A DNA stretch of 64,000 bases from Orbus hercynius (GTDB lineage Bacteria; Pseudomonadota; Gammaproteobacteria; Enterobacterales; Orbaceae): positions 351,408-415,407 of the forward strand of contig NZ_RBWY01000001.1 of NCBI RefSeq assembly GCF_003634275.1, in the 5' to 3' direction. How positions within the stretch are numbered: the stretch's first letter is position 1; each line of letters starts with the position of its first letter. The position numbers were made by a program, and so were the translations under genes. The notes below the pieces were generated by a model. It was not told the origin of the DNA, ran no database searches, and was given only the letters and a program-made list of their open reading frames with translations. Positions 17,443 through 26,632 of this stretch are shown piece after piece.

Positions 17443-18017
17443 TCAAAACGTAATTTATCAAACTAATCACGATTTGAATGCTGAGCATTTTACCCATCTT
17501 ATCAATTCAGTCAATAAAAATTTTGAAATAAATCTCCTGATTGCTTAATCTTTAGTTATTTTGATATTGATTTTACAATATTTAATCAATTTTGATATAA
17601 AATTTAGGCGTCAATGAGTTACTTACTTAGGGCGCTGTTTTATTCGCTTTAAGGTACGTGTAAAAAGTATGGGGGGATTTTGTTTAAATCCTCATTGCGG
17701 GAAAATTCTTTTGCGATGAGGATTATTTCGTTGCAAATTTATAATTTATGGGGCAGAATTGGCGCGCTAACATTTAGCGGAAATATATTAAATTTTTTTA
17801 ACCGGAGGGCCAATAGATATTACATTATTAGGTGTATTATCTTGGCATTGATAACCAAAAAATTACTGTTAGATTAAAAGAACAAGGAAAATTGAATCCA
17901 AGTTAGATTTATTGCCTAAATAAATCTAATACAATGTATCATTAGGTGGATAGTTAGAATTCAATAGCAACGTTACTTTTATTTCCACAGTAGAACTTTT
18001 TAAACAGAGGGTTTGAC
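17443..18017. other. Intergenic interval with hairpin, tRNA and dat promoters
   Basis: 575 bases between the divergent tRNA pair and dat. A 12-bp stem (17684-17727 region, core AATCCTCAT at 17687-17695 and ATGAGGATT at 17716-17724) is present. TATGGGGGGATTTT at 17668-17681 occurs again at 26528-26541. Near 17850-17905 a short frame reads LGIDNQKITVRLKEQGKLNP before a stop. It looks coding-like but lacks a proper start and may be a remnant. Confidence 0.4.
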
Positions 18018-19367
18018 ATGGGAACAACACAATTATCTTCATTTGATAATCAATATTATCTAGATCGACAATCACACTTCGAATCAAATGCACGAAGTTA
18101 TCCTCGTAAATTTCCAATCTCGATTAAATCAGCGCAAGGCGCTTGGCTCGAAGATGTTGAGGGTAAAAAATATTTAGATTGCCTAGCTGGCGCTGGCACG
18201 TTAGCGTTAGGGCATAATCACCCAAGTGTTATTAGTGCAATTAAACAAGTACTAGAGAGCCAACTACCGTTGCATACATTGGATTTAACCACCCCGCTAA
18301 AAGATCAATTTTCTCATACTGTGCTTAATCTATTACCAGGTCGTGCTGATGATTGGCGTTTGCAATTTTGTGGTCCAACTGGTGCTGATGCCAATGAAGC
18401 CGCTTTTAAACTGGCTAAAACGGTAACAGGACGAGCTCCTATTATTAGTTTTACGGGTGGCTATCATGGTATGACTAATGGCACGTTAAGTGCGACTGGT
18501 AACTTAGGTGCTAAATCTCCTATTCATGGTTTGATGCCTTATGTTCAGTTTATGCCTTATCCATATGCTTATCGCTGCCCATTGGGACTTGGTGGTGAAC
18601 TGGGTGAAATGGCATTGGCTAATTTATTTGAGCGGTTTTTAGATGATGTTGAAAGTGGAGTAACTAAACCTGCTGCAGTTATTTTAGAGGCAATTCAAGG
18701 TGAAGGTGGTGTAATTCCCGCTCCGGTTCAATGGTTAAAACGTGTTCGTGAAGTCACTAAGCGACATGGAATTATTTTGATTTTAGATGAAGTACAAGCC
18801 GGTATCGGTCGTAGTGGTGAATTTTTTGCCTTTGACCAATCCGGTATTGTTCCCGATATGATTGTGATGTCCAAGGCGATTGGTGGCGGTTTACCAATGT
18901 CATTAGTTGCTTATCGCGCTGAACTCGATGTTTGGGCCCCAGGTGCTCATACGGGAACATTTCGTGGTAATCAGTTAGCGATGGCAACTGGCCTTGCCAC
19001 GCTTGATATGATTACTCAGCAAGGTGTGCAAGAGAATGTGAATATTGCAGGTCAAGCACTAAAAGCGGGCTTACTCCAATTACAACAACGCTTTGCCTGC
19101 ATTGGCGAGGTGCGTGGACGCGGCTTAATGCTGGGCATTGAAATTGTCGATGCTAAAGGTAAGCCGGATATGCTCGGTAGTTTACCTTACGCGCCAGAAT
19201 TATCGGTAGCGTTACAAAAAGCGTGTTTTCAGGCCGGCTTAATTGCTGAACGCGGTGGCCGACATGGCTCGGTATTGAGATTCCTCCCGCCGCTCACTTT
19301 AACGCTTGATGAGGTAAATCAAATTTTGACTCGCTTAGAAACCGCGTTAACTGCGGTGACAAAGTAA
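18018..19367 (+). CDS. dat: Diaminobutyrate--2-oxoglutarate aminotransferase
   Basis: A 449-residue class III PLP aminotransferase that converts aspartate semialdehyde and glutamate into L-2,4-diaminobutyrate. Visible features: [20 protein letters not shown] near the N-terminus, [30 protein letters not shown], the cofactor aspartate in [14 protein letters not shown], and the PLP lysine in [11 protein letters not shown] (Lys286). The partner decarboxylase gene starts 12 bases downstream, as in Haemophilus and Acinetobacter, where the pair makes 1,3-diaminopropane. An AGAGGG ribosome binding site precedes the ATG. The linked decarboxylase separates it from EctB of ectoine synthesis. Confidence 0.92.
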   Translation: MGTTQLSSFDNQYYLDRQSHFESNARSYPRKFPISIKSAQGAWLEDVEGKKYLDCLAGAGTLALGHNHPSVISAIKQVLESQLPLHTLDLTTPLKDQFSHTVLNLLPGRADDWRLQFCGPTGADANEAAFKLAKTVTGRAPIISFTGGYHGMTNGTLSATGNLGAKSPIHGLMPYVQFMPYPYAYRCPLGLGGELGEMALANLFERFLDDVESGVTKPAAVILEAIQGEGGVIPAPVQWLKRVREVTKRHGIILILDEVQAGIGRSGEFFAFDQSGIVPDMIVMSKAIGGGLPMSLVAYRAELDVWAPGAHTGTFRGNQLAMATGLATLDMITQQGVQENVNIAGQALKAGLLQLQQRFACIGEVRGRGLMLGIEIVDAKGKPDMLGSLPYAPELSVALQKACFQAGLIAERGGRHGSVLRFLPPLTLTLDEVNQILTRLETALTAVTK

Positions 19368-19378
19368 GAGGACATATC

Positions 19379-20821
19379 ATGCAAAAAAATAAAGTAGTGG
19401 GCGTTACATCGATAGGTCAAGAGGGTGCGGAGCAATACCGCACTTTGATGAAGCAAGCGGTAGATGTCGCGGCCGATTGGCTAACGGTTGATAAAATGTT
19501 TGATGGCATGCCGATACAAACGCTGCGAGATCAACTTAATCATATCGAAATGATACCAGCTAAAGGCGTTGGTGACAGGCGGGCGCTACAAGAAGCAAAT
19601 GAGTATTTTTTACAACATGCGCTACAAGTTCATCATCCACTGTGCTCGGCGCATTTACACTGCCCAACAACGTTAGCGTCTCAGCTGGCAGAAGTGCTAA
19701 TTAATGTCGCTAATCAGTCAATGGATTCATGGGATCAAAGTCCCTCAGCAACATTATTTGAAGAGCATATTATTACCCAGCTACGTCAACATATTGGTTA
19801 TGCAGCTGGTGATGCGGGAATATTTACCAGTGGCGGAACGCAAAGTAACTTTATGGGCTTATTGTTGGCTCGTGAGTATTGCTTAAAGCATTATCCGACT
19901 TATCAAAAGCACGACTTAGTTGTGCTGTGTTCTGAGCAAGCGCATTTTTCGGTGCAGCAATCAATGTTGTTATTGGGTTTTGATGACAGCGCGGTAGTCA
20001 CGATTGCGTGTGATCATGGTGGCCGCATTGTCGTTGATGCGTTAGCGGCTACGTTACGTGATTTAGCGTTGCAAGGCAAAAAGGCATTTGCCATTGTCGC
20101 GACAGCCGGCACAACCGATACTGGTGCGATTGACGATCTGTCGGCGATTGCTAGTCTGGCAAAGCAGTTCGAGGTTTGGTTACATATCGATGCAGCTTGG
20201 GGGGGGATTTTACTGTTTTCTCAGCGATATCGCGATCGCTTGCAAGGAATTGAATTAGCCGATTCGATTGCGCTTGATTTCCATAAGCAGTTTTTACAAA
20301 CGATAAGCTGTGGCGCTTTTGTGTTAAAAGATGCGGCTAATTATGAGCTAATCCGACGACATGATGATTACCTTAACCCAATCGAAGATGAGCTAGAGGG
20401 GGTGCCTAATTTGGTGAGTAAATCGATTCAAACGACGCGGCGCTTTGATGCACTAAAACTATGGATGAGTTTTCGTAGTATCGGTGCCGAGCAATACGCT
20501 AACATGGTTGATTACTCCATTGATTTGGCGCAGCAAGTTGCGGCTTATATTGACCAATCCGATAAATTTGAATTGGTTAATTCAACCCAAATTGCTAGTG
20601 TGTTATTTCGGATCAAAAAGCACGCATTAGGTGATAAAGATAGCACTCAAGTTCATCGGTTTATCGCCCAGTTACTATTTGATGAAGGCCGAGCTAATTT
20701 AGGTATCACGCGTCGTGAGGGGGAAACCACGCTTAAGTTGACGTTGCTCAACCCTCATACTCAGTTTGAGCACGTAAAAGCATTGCTTGCGACAATCGAG
20801 CGATTATTAACGCGTTGCTAG
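19379..20821 (+). CDS. ddc: L-2,4-diaminobutyrate decarboxylase
   Basis: A 480-residue group II PLP decarboxylase that makes 1,3-diaminopropane from diaminobutyrate. It shows HPLCSAHLHCPTTLASQLAE near residue 85, the cofactor-binding FTSGGTQSNFMGLLLAR and LHIDAAWGGILLFS, and the PLP lysine in LDFHKQFLQ (Lys303). 1,3-Diaminopropane is a polyamine and the precursor of norspermidine; norspermidine genes are not in the window. The gene is 12 bases after dat, so the two form an operon. Codon use is slightly richer in G and C than in neighbouring core genes. Confidence 0.92.
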   Translation: MQKNKVVGVTSIGQEGAEQYRTLMKQAVDVAADWLTVDKMFDGMPIQTLRDQLNHIEMIPAKGVGDRRALQEANEYFLQHALQVHHPLCSAHLHCPTTLASQLAEVLINVANQSMDSWDQSPSATLFEEHIITQLRQHIGYAAGDAGIFTSGGTQSNFMGLLLAREYCLKHYPTYQKHDLVVLCSEQAHFSVQQSMLLLGFDDSAVVTIACDHGGRIVVDALAATLRDLALQGKKAFAIVATAGTTDTGAIDDLSAIASLAKQFEVWLHIDAAWGGILLFSQRYRDRLQGIELADSIALDFHKQFLQTISCGAFVLKDAANYELIRRHDDYLNPIEDELEGVPNLVSKSIQTTRRFDALKLWMSFRSIGAEQYANMVDYSIDLAQQVAAYIDQSDKFELVNSTQIASVLFRIKKHALGDKDSTQVHRFIAQLLFDEGRANLGITRREGETTLKLTLLNPHTQFEHVKALLATIERLLTRC

Positions 20822-20847
20822 ATGCTATTTGGTTTTTAAGCTAACAC

Positions 20848-20877
20848 CACTCAGTCTATTTAGTGATAGACTGAGTG
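20848..20877. terminator. Stem-loop after ddc
   Basis: A perfect 12-bp stem (CACTCAGTCTAT / ATAGACTGAGTG) with a 6-base loop lies 26 bases after ddc and between convergent genes. There is no T run, so it may be a bidirectional or processing hairpin. Confidence 0.55.
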
Positions 20878-20966
20878 CCTAAGATTGCAGTGGCACGATA
20901 TTGCTATTTTGTTATGACTATTTAGCGATTGTTATCAACAAATTTTGCTTATTCGCCAATCATGAT

Positions 20967-21371
20967 TTAGTTTAAGATGCTGATATAAATTTCAACTCGG
21001 CCATCAGGATAATATTTCTCAAAATCCACATCATAAGCGCGTAGGAGTTTACCCTCTTGCTCTAATCCCCAAATATGTTGCCATGTTTGGTAGATTTTAT
21101 CTTCATGATCATCATTCACAGCGAACACCACATAATTATCGATCGGATTTGGCGTAATTAGCGCGCTAAAATGGTCAATCGGATGATCGACAGCGATTGA
21201 TAACGTGTAATCACCACGGTAATCATTTTGATAATGGTGATAAATTCCATATACACAACCCGTATCGTTAGTGATTTTAGTTTGTGCCTCTTGCCACAAT
21301 GCTTTAATTTTATCAATCATATTTTCATCAGTGAAGTTATTTGTTCTAACAGAATTGACAGCAAAAAACAT
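20967..21371 (-). CDS. GyrI-like effector-binding domain protein
   Basis: A 134-residue stand-alone GyrI/AraC-E type domain with no DNA-binding part. The pattern is typical: VYGIYHHYQNDYRGDYTLSI, then a middle strand NYVVFAVNDDHEDKIYQTWQ, and a C-terminal DVDFEKYYPDGRVEIYISI. Single-domain members bind small cationic ligands or DNA gyrase. Proximity to the diaminopropane genes might suggest polyamine sensing, but that is only inference. The ribosome binding site is AGGACATCTCC, read just before the ATG on the - strand. Confidence 0.75.
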   Translation of the reverse strand: MFFAVNSVRTNNFTDENMIDKIKALWQEAQTKITNDTGCVYGIYHHYQNDYRGDYTLSIAVDHPIDHFSALITPNPIDNYVVFAVNDDHEDKIYQTWQHIWGLEQEGKLLRAYDVDFEKYYPDGRVEIYISILN

Positions 21372-21683
21372 GGAGATGTCCTCTAATAAAGTGAATTATT
21401 CGCTGATACCGTATACCCGTTGTTGCTTGATTAAGTATCCTAGGTAATATTAGCATAATAATCATTATTTTATGCACAAATAGCTTTAATAACTTTGTCG
21501 TAATCGTGTTGATAACATAATAAAATTATTAATAATCAAACCTATAATGAGGTGGTTAAATAATGACTTATCCGCTACCGAATGCTACGTTATGCTAATG
21601 GTTATACATTTATATATATTATACTCCGAGCAAGATTGATCGTGCTTTCATGCTTGTCGGCACTGTATTTTTTCCTATCTAGT
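21372..21683. other. Intergenic interval between GyrI-like gene and ilvY
   Basis: 312 AT-rich bases. It should hold the promoter of the GyrI-like gene and the end of the ilvY transcript. An imperfect inverted repeat (CCGAGCAAG near 21627 and CTTGTCGG near 21654) is visible. No gene is seen. Confidence 0.4.
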
Positions 21684-22565
21684 TTAATTAGCCAGTTGCC
21701 AAAATGCAGCGATGACTTTTTCGGATAAACGTCTTTTTTGTGCACAAATTCCGATATCAAATGGCTCAATTAAACTTGATGGCCATTCAATAATCCGTTC
21801 ACGGATGCGCTCTGGGCTATTTTCCATAACCACTTTAGGTAATAGAGCCACGCCGCATCCTAACGCAACCATTGAAACAATCGCTTCGTGCCCGGCAACC
21901 GTTGCATAGATTTTAGGCGAGTGAATTTTATTGTGTTTAAACCATTGATCGATACGGTGCCGACTTGGACCATGTTCCGGTAAAATAAACGGAATATGCT
22001 GCCAATCTGGCTGTTTTTGATGAAGTTTATCACTAAAAGTGCTACGTAATCTGGGGATTAACAGCACCATGTCGATTTCGCCCACTTTAACAAATTCAAC
22101 GCTTGACGGTAATTGTTTGGGGCGACCGGCAATCGCTAAATCGGCTTCATTCGATTGAATTTTACTCACGGCATCAGCAGCGTCGCCGGTAGTAAGTTTG
22201 ATTTCGACTAAAGGATAAAGTACCCGAAATTTATCTAAAATATCGGGGAGATGGCTGTAAGCGGCGGTAACTGAGCAAAATAAACTCAGTTCACCGATGA
22301 GCTGATGGCTCGATTGCGTGATATTTTGTTGGAGCTGCTGATAATCGGATAACACTTGTTTAGCAAAGACTTTGAGCTGTTGGCCCGCTTCTGTCATTTG
22401 TACTGAGCGATTATCACGAATAAATAGCGCTTGACCCACGCTCTCTTCAAGACGCTGAATTAAACGTGATAACGTCGATGGGGTAAGGTGCATGGTTTTG
22501 GCGGTTAAACCGAAGTGGTTAGTTTCACATAAGTTTAAAAATATTTTTAAATCACGTATATCCAT
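21684..22565 (-). CDS. ilvY: LysR-type activator IlvY
   Basis: A 293-residue LysR regulator with the start [20 protein letters not shown] and recognition helix [14 protein letters not shown] typical of IlvY, followed by the effector-binding domain. It is divergent from ilvC, the arrangement in E. coli, where IlvY with acetolactate or acetohydroxybutyrate activates ilvC. A palindromic site lies right between the two genes (22585-22603). Identity is firm from sequence pattern plus context. Confidence 0.93.
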   Translation of the reverse strand: MDIRDLKIFLNLCETNHFGLTAKTMHLTPSTLSRLIQRLEESVGQALFIRDNRSVQMTEAGQQLKVFAKQVLSDYQQLQQNITQSSHQLIGELSLFCSVTAAYSHLPDILDKFRVLYPLVEIKLTTGDAADAVSKIQSNEADLAIAGRPKQLPSSVEFVKVGEIDMVLLIPRLRSTFSDKLHQKQPDWQHIPFILPEHGPSRHRIDQWFKHNKIHSPKIYATVAGHEAIVSMVALGCGVALLPKVVMENSPERIRERIIEWPSSLIEPFDIGICAQKRRLSEKVIAAFWQLAN

Positions 22566-22584
22566 TATGCTAATCTCAAATTAA

Positions 22585-22603
22585 TGTTGCAAAATATGCA
22601 ACA
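22585..22603. promoter_or_regulatory. Probable IlvY operator
   Basis: TGTTGCA-AAATA-TGCAACA is a perfect 7-bp inverted repeat with a 5-base spacer. It contains the T-N11-A core of LysR sites and the TTGC/GCAA halves known for IlvY. It is 20 bases upstream of ilvY and 116 bases upstream of ilvC. Confidence 0.75.
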
Positions 22604-22718
22604 TAATGTTCTGAATATATCAATTTTAGCAATAAAAAAAATAAAGTATAGTAGTCAACATGATGATTTAGACGCACTACATGTTGATATTGCAATTTTA
22701 TTTATAGAGGAAAACAGA

Positions 22719-24197
22719 ATGTCAAATTATTTCAATACATTAAGCTGGCGTGAAAAGTTAGCACAGTTAGGTAAATGTCGTTTTATGGATCGTAGCGAAT
22801 TTGCCCAAGAAGCCGATTTCCTAAAAGGCAAAAAAATTGTGATTGTTGGTTGTGGAGCACAAGGTTTAAACCAAGGTCTTAATATGCGTGATTCAGGCCT
22901 TGATATTGCTTATACATTACGTAAAGAAGCAATTGCTGAAAAACGTGCTTCATGGAAAAAAGCGACAGAAAACGGTTTCAAAGTTGGCAGCTACGAAGAT
23001 CTTATTCCTACTGCTGATCTTGTTATTAACTTAACGCCAGATAAACAACACTCAGCGGTGGTTAAAGCAGTTCAACCTTTAATGAAAAAAGGTGCAGCAT
23101 TAGGTTATTCACATGGCTTTAATATTGTTGAAGTCGGTGAACAAATTCGTGCTGATATTACCGTTGTGATGGTTGCACCAAAATGCCCTGGTACTGAAGT
23201 ACGTGAAGAATATAAACGTGGCTTTGGCGTACCAACGCTTATCGCCGTTCATCCGGCTAACGATCCCAAAGGTGAAGGTTTAGCGATTGCTAAAGCGTGG
23301 GCTGCGGCAACCGGCGGACATCGTGCGGGCGTGTTAGAGTCATCATTCGTTGCAGAAGTAAAATCTGACTTGATGGGTGAACAAACGATTTTATGTGGTA
23401 TGTTACAAACTGGATCATTATTATGCTTTGATAAGCTCGTATCAGAAGGTGTGGATCCAGCGTATGCGTGCAAATTATTACAGTTTGGTTGGGAAACGAT
23501 CACCGAAGCATTAAAACAAGGTGGTATCACGTTAATGATGGATCGTTTATCAAATCCAGCAAAATTACGTGCTAATGCGTTAGCTGAAGAGTTAAAAGTT
23601 TTAATGTCAGATCTTTATCGTAAGCACATGGATGACATTATTTCCGGTCATTTCTCATCAACAATGATGGCTGACTGGGCAAATGATGATGTAAATCTAT
23701 TAACTTGGCGTAAAGAAACGGGTGAAACTGGTTTTGAGAAAGCAGCGGAATATCAAGGTAAGATCGAAGAGCAAACGTATTTTGATCAAGGCGTTGTTAT
23801 GATCGCGATGGTTAAAGCGGGTGTTGAGCTTGCATTTGAAACGATGGTTGAAGCAGGTATTCTTGAAGAGTCAGCGTACTATGAATCACTACACGAGTTA
23901 CCATTAATCGCCAATACCATTGCGCGTAAACGTTTATATGAAATGAACGTGGTTATCTCTGATACGGCTGAATATGGTAACTATTTATTCTCTAATGTTG
24001 CGGTGCCACTATTAAGAGAAAAATTCATGCCACTATTACAAACAGGCGATTTAGGTAAAGCGATCCCTGAAGGTAGCGTTGATAATGCGCAATTACGTGA
24101 TGTGAACGAAGCAATTCGTAACCATCCAATTGAAAAAATTGGTCATACATTACGTAGTTATATGAAAGATATGAAAAAAATCAATGTAGCAGGTTAA
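22719..24197 (+). CDS. ilvC: Ketol-acid reductoisomerase (class II)
   Basis: A 492-residue enzyme of valine and isoleucine synthesis that rearranges and reduces acetohydroxy acids with NADPH and Mg. The start at 22719 ([24 protein letters not shown] eight bases before) matches E. coli IlvC (491 residues); the frame is open further up but lacks homology there. It has the Rossmann motif [10 protein letters not shown] (about residues 45-54), the specificity loop with [36 protein letters not shown], and the duplicated C-terminal domain that makes it class II. Regulated by divergent ilvY. A terminator follows directly. Confidence 0.97.
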   Translation: MSNYFNTLSWREKLAQLGKCRFMDRSEFAQEADFLKGKKIVIVGCGAQGLNQGLNMRDSGLDIAYTLRKEAIAEKRASWKKATENGFKVGSYEDLIPTADLVINLTPDKQHSAVVKAVQPLMKKGAALGYSHGFNIVEVGEQIRADITVVMVAPKCPGTEVREEYKRGFGVPTLIAVHPANDPKGEGLAIAKAWAAATGGHRAGVLESSFVAEVKSDLMGEQTILCGMLQTGSLLCFDKLVSEGVDPAYACKLLQFGWETITEALKQGGITLMMDRLSNPAKLRANALAEELKVLMSDLYRKHMDDIISGHFSSTMMADWANDDVNLLTWRKETGETGFEKAAEYQGKIEEQTYFDQGVVMIAMVKAGVELAFETMVEAGILEESAYYESLHELPLIANTIARKRLYEMNVVISDTAEYGNYLFSNVAVPLLREKFMPLLQTGDLGKAIPEGSVDNAQLRDVNEAIRNHPIEKIGHTLRSYMKDMKKINVAG

Positions 24198-24221
24198 TTA
24201 TTACTTTGTAATGATTAAGTG

Positions 24222-24252
24222 AAAAAAGAGGGTGCTTAGGCGCCCTTTTTTA
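24222..24252 (+). terminator. Intrinsic terminator of ilvC
   Basis: GGGTGC-TTAG-GCGCCC stem preceded by an A run and followed by TTTTTT. Confidence 0.88.
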
Positions 24253-24697
24253 TTGGCGAGAATATGTTGTCGTCATTGATAGGCAACTTGGCAACAATGA
24301 GCCGATAAGCCTGAGTAAATAAGTCAATTATGATCTCAGGGGCAGATTCGCATTAGCGTAGTTAATTTGACGAAATCTTATCAACTTGAACGATAAAGTC
24401 CCTATATTTATGCCTTTCAGTACTTGAGCTAGGCTCAATAATCAGCAATATTGATGTTTTTCGTTATCATAGAGATGAATTGAGTTATCGTTATTCAAAT
24501 GTTATGTCACGATCTCAAGTTCGGATCGATGATATTCATTTTGATCTAAATTTAGATCAAAAGGATCGCGATAATTTGAAATTAATCTTTTAAAAATTAT
24601 ATAATTAGCTAGAAAATAATTGATGTTTTAGGTTGTTTTTTATCAGGAGTTTGTTATCATTGCTCAGTAAACACTCTAACGTGTTCAAGGTAATGGA
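24253..24697. other. Intergenic interval before zapC
   Basis: 445 bases. It contains the perfect 24-bp palindrome at 24539-24562 and, overlapping it, a frame reading MSRSQVRIDDIHFDLNLDQK with an open extension upstream that lacks a start. It may be the tail of a lost gene. The zapC promoter should be in the last 100 bases. Confidence 0.35.
24539..24562. promoter_or_regulatory. 24-bp perfect palindrome, possible operator
   Basis: TTTTGATCTAAA followed by its exact reverse complement TTTAGATCAAAA. It is 135 bases upstream of zapC. The outer TTGAT/ATCAA resembles FNR half sites, but the 10-base spacing is wrong for FNR (4). The protein that might bind is unknown. Confidence 0.4.
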
Positions 24698-25297
24698 ATG
24701 AGAAAAAAAATAACAATGAGACCGAGCGACAACTGGCGTTGGTATTTTGATAACCAATATGATTGTTTGATGCTAGAAATTGCAAACGATATGGTGTTCC
24801 GTTCCCGTTATCCGTCGAAAATGTTAACACCCGATGCCTTTCGCGCTTTTCCATTCTCAGTCGATGATGCTTCTGCTTATTATCAATTTTATGAAAGCTG
24901 CGTATCGCTCAGTTTATCTGAACCACAAAAAGTTGAACTAGTGTTAAATGCGATTATTGCTGCTAATTTTTTAAAGCCTCAAATGCCAAAAAGTTGGTAT
25001 TTTGTTCAGCAGCCAATGTTATTTACGCCGGTGCTTGGGGAATTGGTTGAAGCGCAGATTCAAGGCGGTCATCAACGCATCAATTTATTGGTGGTTGAGG
25101 CCAGCGAGATGGCTTCACTCTGTTTGATTGCTGAGCCTAATGTAAATATGGCCGGTAAAAGTTTTACTATCGCTGAAGTGGTGAAAGTGATGAATGATCG
25201 CTTAGCATCGAAAAATCACCAAATCGTTAATGACAACGATGATGATGGCGGGGATGAAGAGGCGGTGATGGATTTACTTTATCAAGTCTGTTCGTAA
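24698..25297 (+). CDS. zapC: Cell division protein ZapC
   Basis: A 199-residue cytosolic protein that bundles FtsZ at the division ring. The match to E. coli ZapC is clear: SDNWRWYFDNQYDCLMLEIA, RYPSKMLTPDAFRAFPFSVD, KPQMPKSWYFVQQ, INLLVVEASEMASLCLIAEP, VVKVMNDRLASK. The start at 24698 adds six residues over E. coli; an internal ATG at 24716 aligns better with the known start but has no ribosome binding site. The acidic tail NDNDDDGGDEEAVMD is an addition compared with E. coli. It is convergent with ycbX, as in E. coli. Confidence 0.93.
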   Translation: MRKKITMRPSDNWRWYFDNQYDCLMLEIANDMVFRSRYPSKMLTPDAFRAFPFSVDDASAYYQFYESCVSLSLSEPQKVELVLNAIIAANFLKPQMPKSWYFVQQPMLFTPVLGELVEAQIQGGHQRINLLVVEASEMASLCLIAEPNVNMAGKSFTIAEVVKVMNDRLASKNHQIVNDNDDDGGDEEAVMDLLYQVCS

Positions 25298-25357
25298 TAG
25301 GTGCGATAATTCACTTTGCACAATAATAGCCGGCAGGGCACCGACTATTTTTTTCAA

Positions 25358-26470
25358 TTAAGATTTATGACGCGAGAGTTTCAACGTTAGATTGGCCGAT
25401 TTTGGTATGCAGCTACAAGCCAAAATTCGATTATTACGTCTGATCGAAGATTGAGTCATCGGTGTGACTTCCCCTTCCTCTAATACCACCTGACAACGTC
25501 CACACACGCCAGCGCGGCAAGAGTAGGGCATCGGTATGCCGTTTTGTTCTAACTGCTCTAAAATCGACAGTTTATTATTACCGGTAAATGTGGTTGATTC
25601 GACCGTGATTTGACATGGTTTAGTTGCGATGAGCGTTTCTTTAGGAAACGATTTAATATAGCGTTTACTCGTTTGACGCACTAATACTTCTATTTTATCG
25701 TTAATGTTGATATGACCGGTATTACGGGCAATCATATTCATACCAAAATCGATTTCGCCTTGCTCATCTTGCCTAAAGTAGCGTAGCGTTTTGAGCGGTT
25801 CATTATCTGGCAAGTATTGGTGAGTATTCAAATTGACACGCGTCATACCGCAGCGGCTACATGCCTTTACCACATCAAAAATAATGTCACCGATTTTAAT
25901 GGTTTTCCAGCCATCCTCGGCAAATGGTAAAGCACCATCGATAATAATATTGCCTCTAAATTGTTCAATGGTTAGTCTTTCTGGGCATTGTTGCTGTAAA
26001 TATTGGAAAGAAGCGGTATTGATCAGTAAATAGGGATAAGCATCGGCAAAAGCCAACGGCGTATTGGGGTACCGCTTAACGACGCGATCACTCTGTGTGC
26101 CAATCCAACGTAGCTGCACATCTCGATGTAAAAATTCACTTAAAAACCGATTGACATTAATCGATGCAATATACGCCGTAAATTGGTTTCCCCAAACGAC
26201 GGTCGGTTCATTGTTAAGCGAAAAATCAGCGTAGTTAACCAGTATGCTTTGTTGGTCGCTGAAGTAAATAGTAATACCTTGGTCATGAATAGCCGTTTTT
26301 AATTGTAACAGTTGCGGCATTTCACGGGCGGTAATAAAGGTACTATCAGGCTCGGTAACCATAAAAATGCGATCATATCGCAGTCCACAAGCCTGTACTT
26401 CACTCTCGTCAAGTGCGATACCTTGCATCGATTTTACGGGATGGATATAAAGTTGCTTAACAAAGACCAT
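25358..26470 (-). CDS. ycbX: MOSC / 2Fe-2S reductase component YcbX
   Basis: A 370-residue protein: MOSC N-terminal beta barrel (1-90, LYIHPVKSMQGIALDESEV), MOSC domain with the conserved cysteine in CSRCGMTRVN (about residues 208-217), and a C-terminal ferredoxin domain with cysteines in SCRAGVCGRCQVVLEEGEVT and a last one near CSC. With CysJ, YcbX detoxifies N-hydroxylated base analogues in E. coli using the molybdenum cofactor. Full length compared with E. coli (369). It is convergent with zapC. Confidence 0.94.
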   Translation of the reverse strand: MVFVKQLYIHPVKSMQGIALDESEVQACGLRYDRIFMVTEPDSTFITAREMPQLLQLKTAIHDQGITIYFSDQQSILVNYADFSLNNEPTVVWGNQFTAYIASINVNRFLSEFLHRDVQLRWIGTQSDRVVKRYPNTPLAFADAYPYLLINTASFQYLQQQCPERLTIEQFRGNIIIDGALPFAEDGWKTIKIGDIIFDVVKACSRCGMTRVNLNTHQYLPDNEPLKTLRYFRQDEQGEIDFGMNMIARNTGHININDKIEVLVRQTSKRYIKSFPKETLIATKPCQITVESTTFTGNNKLSILEQLEQNGIPMPYSCRAGVCGRCQVVLEEGEVTPMTQSSIRRNNRILACSCIPKSANLTLKLSRHKS

Positions 26471-26584
26471 AATATTTACATAGTTGAAAATTAGATTGCT
26501 ATTATAACGCTAATTTGTGATGAGATATATGGGGGGATTTTTTGTTGCGATGACACATGCGATACTTATCTGGAGCGAAGAGAT

Positions 26585-26609
26585 AATAAGCCTAGTGAAT
26601 AGGCTTATT
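26585..26609. terminator. Stem-loop downstream of the nucleoside transporter gene
   Basis: A perfect 10-bp stem AATAAGCCTA / TAGGCTTATT with a 5-base loop lies 24 bases beyond the end of the - strand transporter gene. The T tract is weak on that strand. Confidence 0.5.
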
Positions 26610-26632
26610 ACCGAATCTGCTCATCGAGATGA

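Noticed and set aside
17680..17877. 65-codon frame before dat
   Set aside because: It starts at TTG without a ribosome binding site, covers a hairpin and has a composition unlike a protein gene.
18018..19367. EctB of ectoine synthesis
   Set aside because: No ectA or ectC is adjacent and the next gene is diaminobutyrate decarboxylase.
22584..22718. Longer N-terminus for ilvC
   Set aside because: The family start with a ribosome binding site is at 22719 and the upstream part covers the IlvY operator.
24400..24600. Short frame before zapC (MSRSQVRIDD...)
   Set aside because: Only 29 codons from its ATG and no ribosome binding site; kept only as a possible remnant in the interval note.
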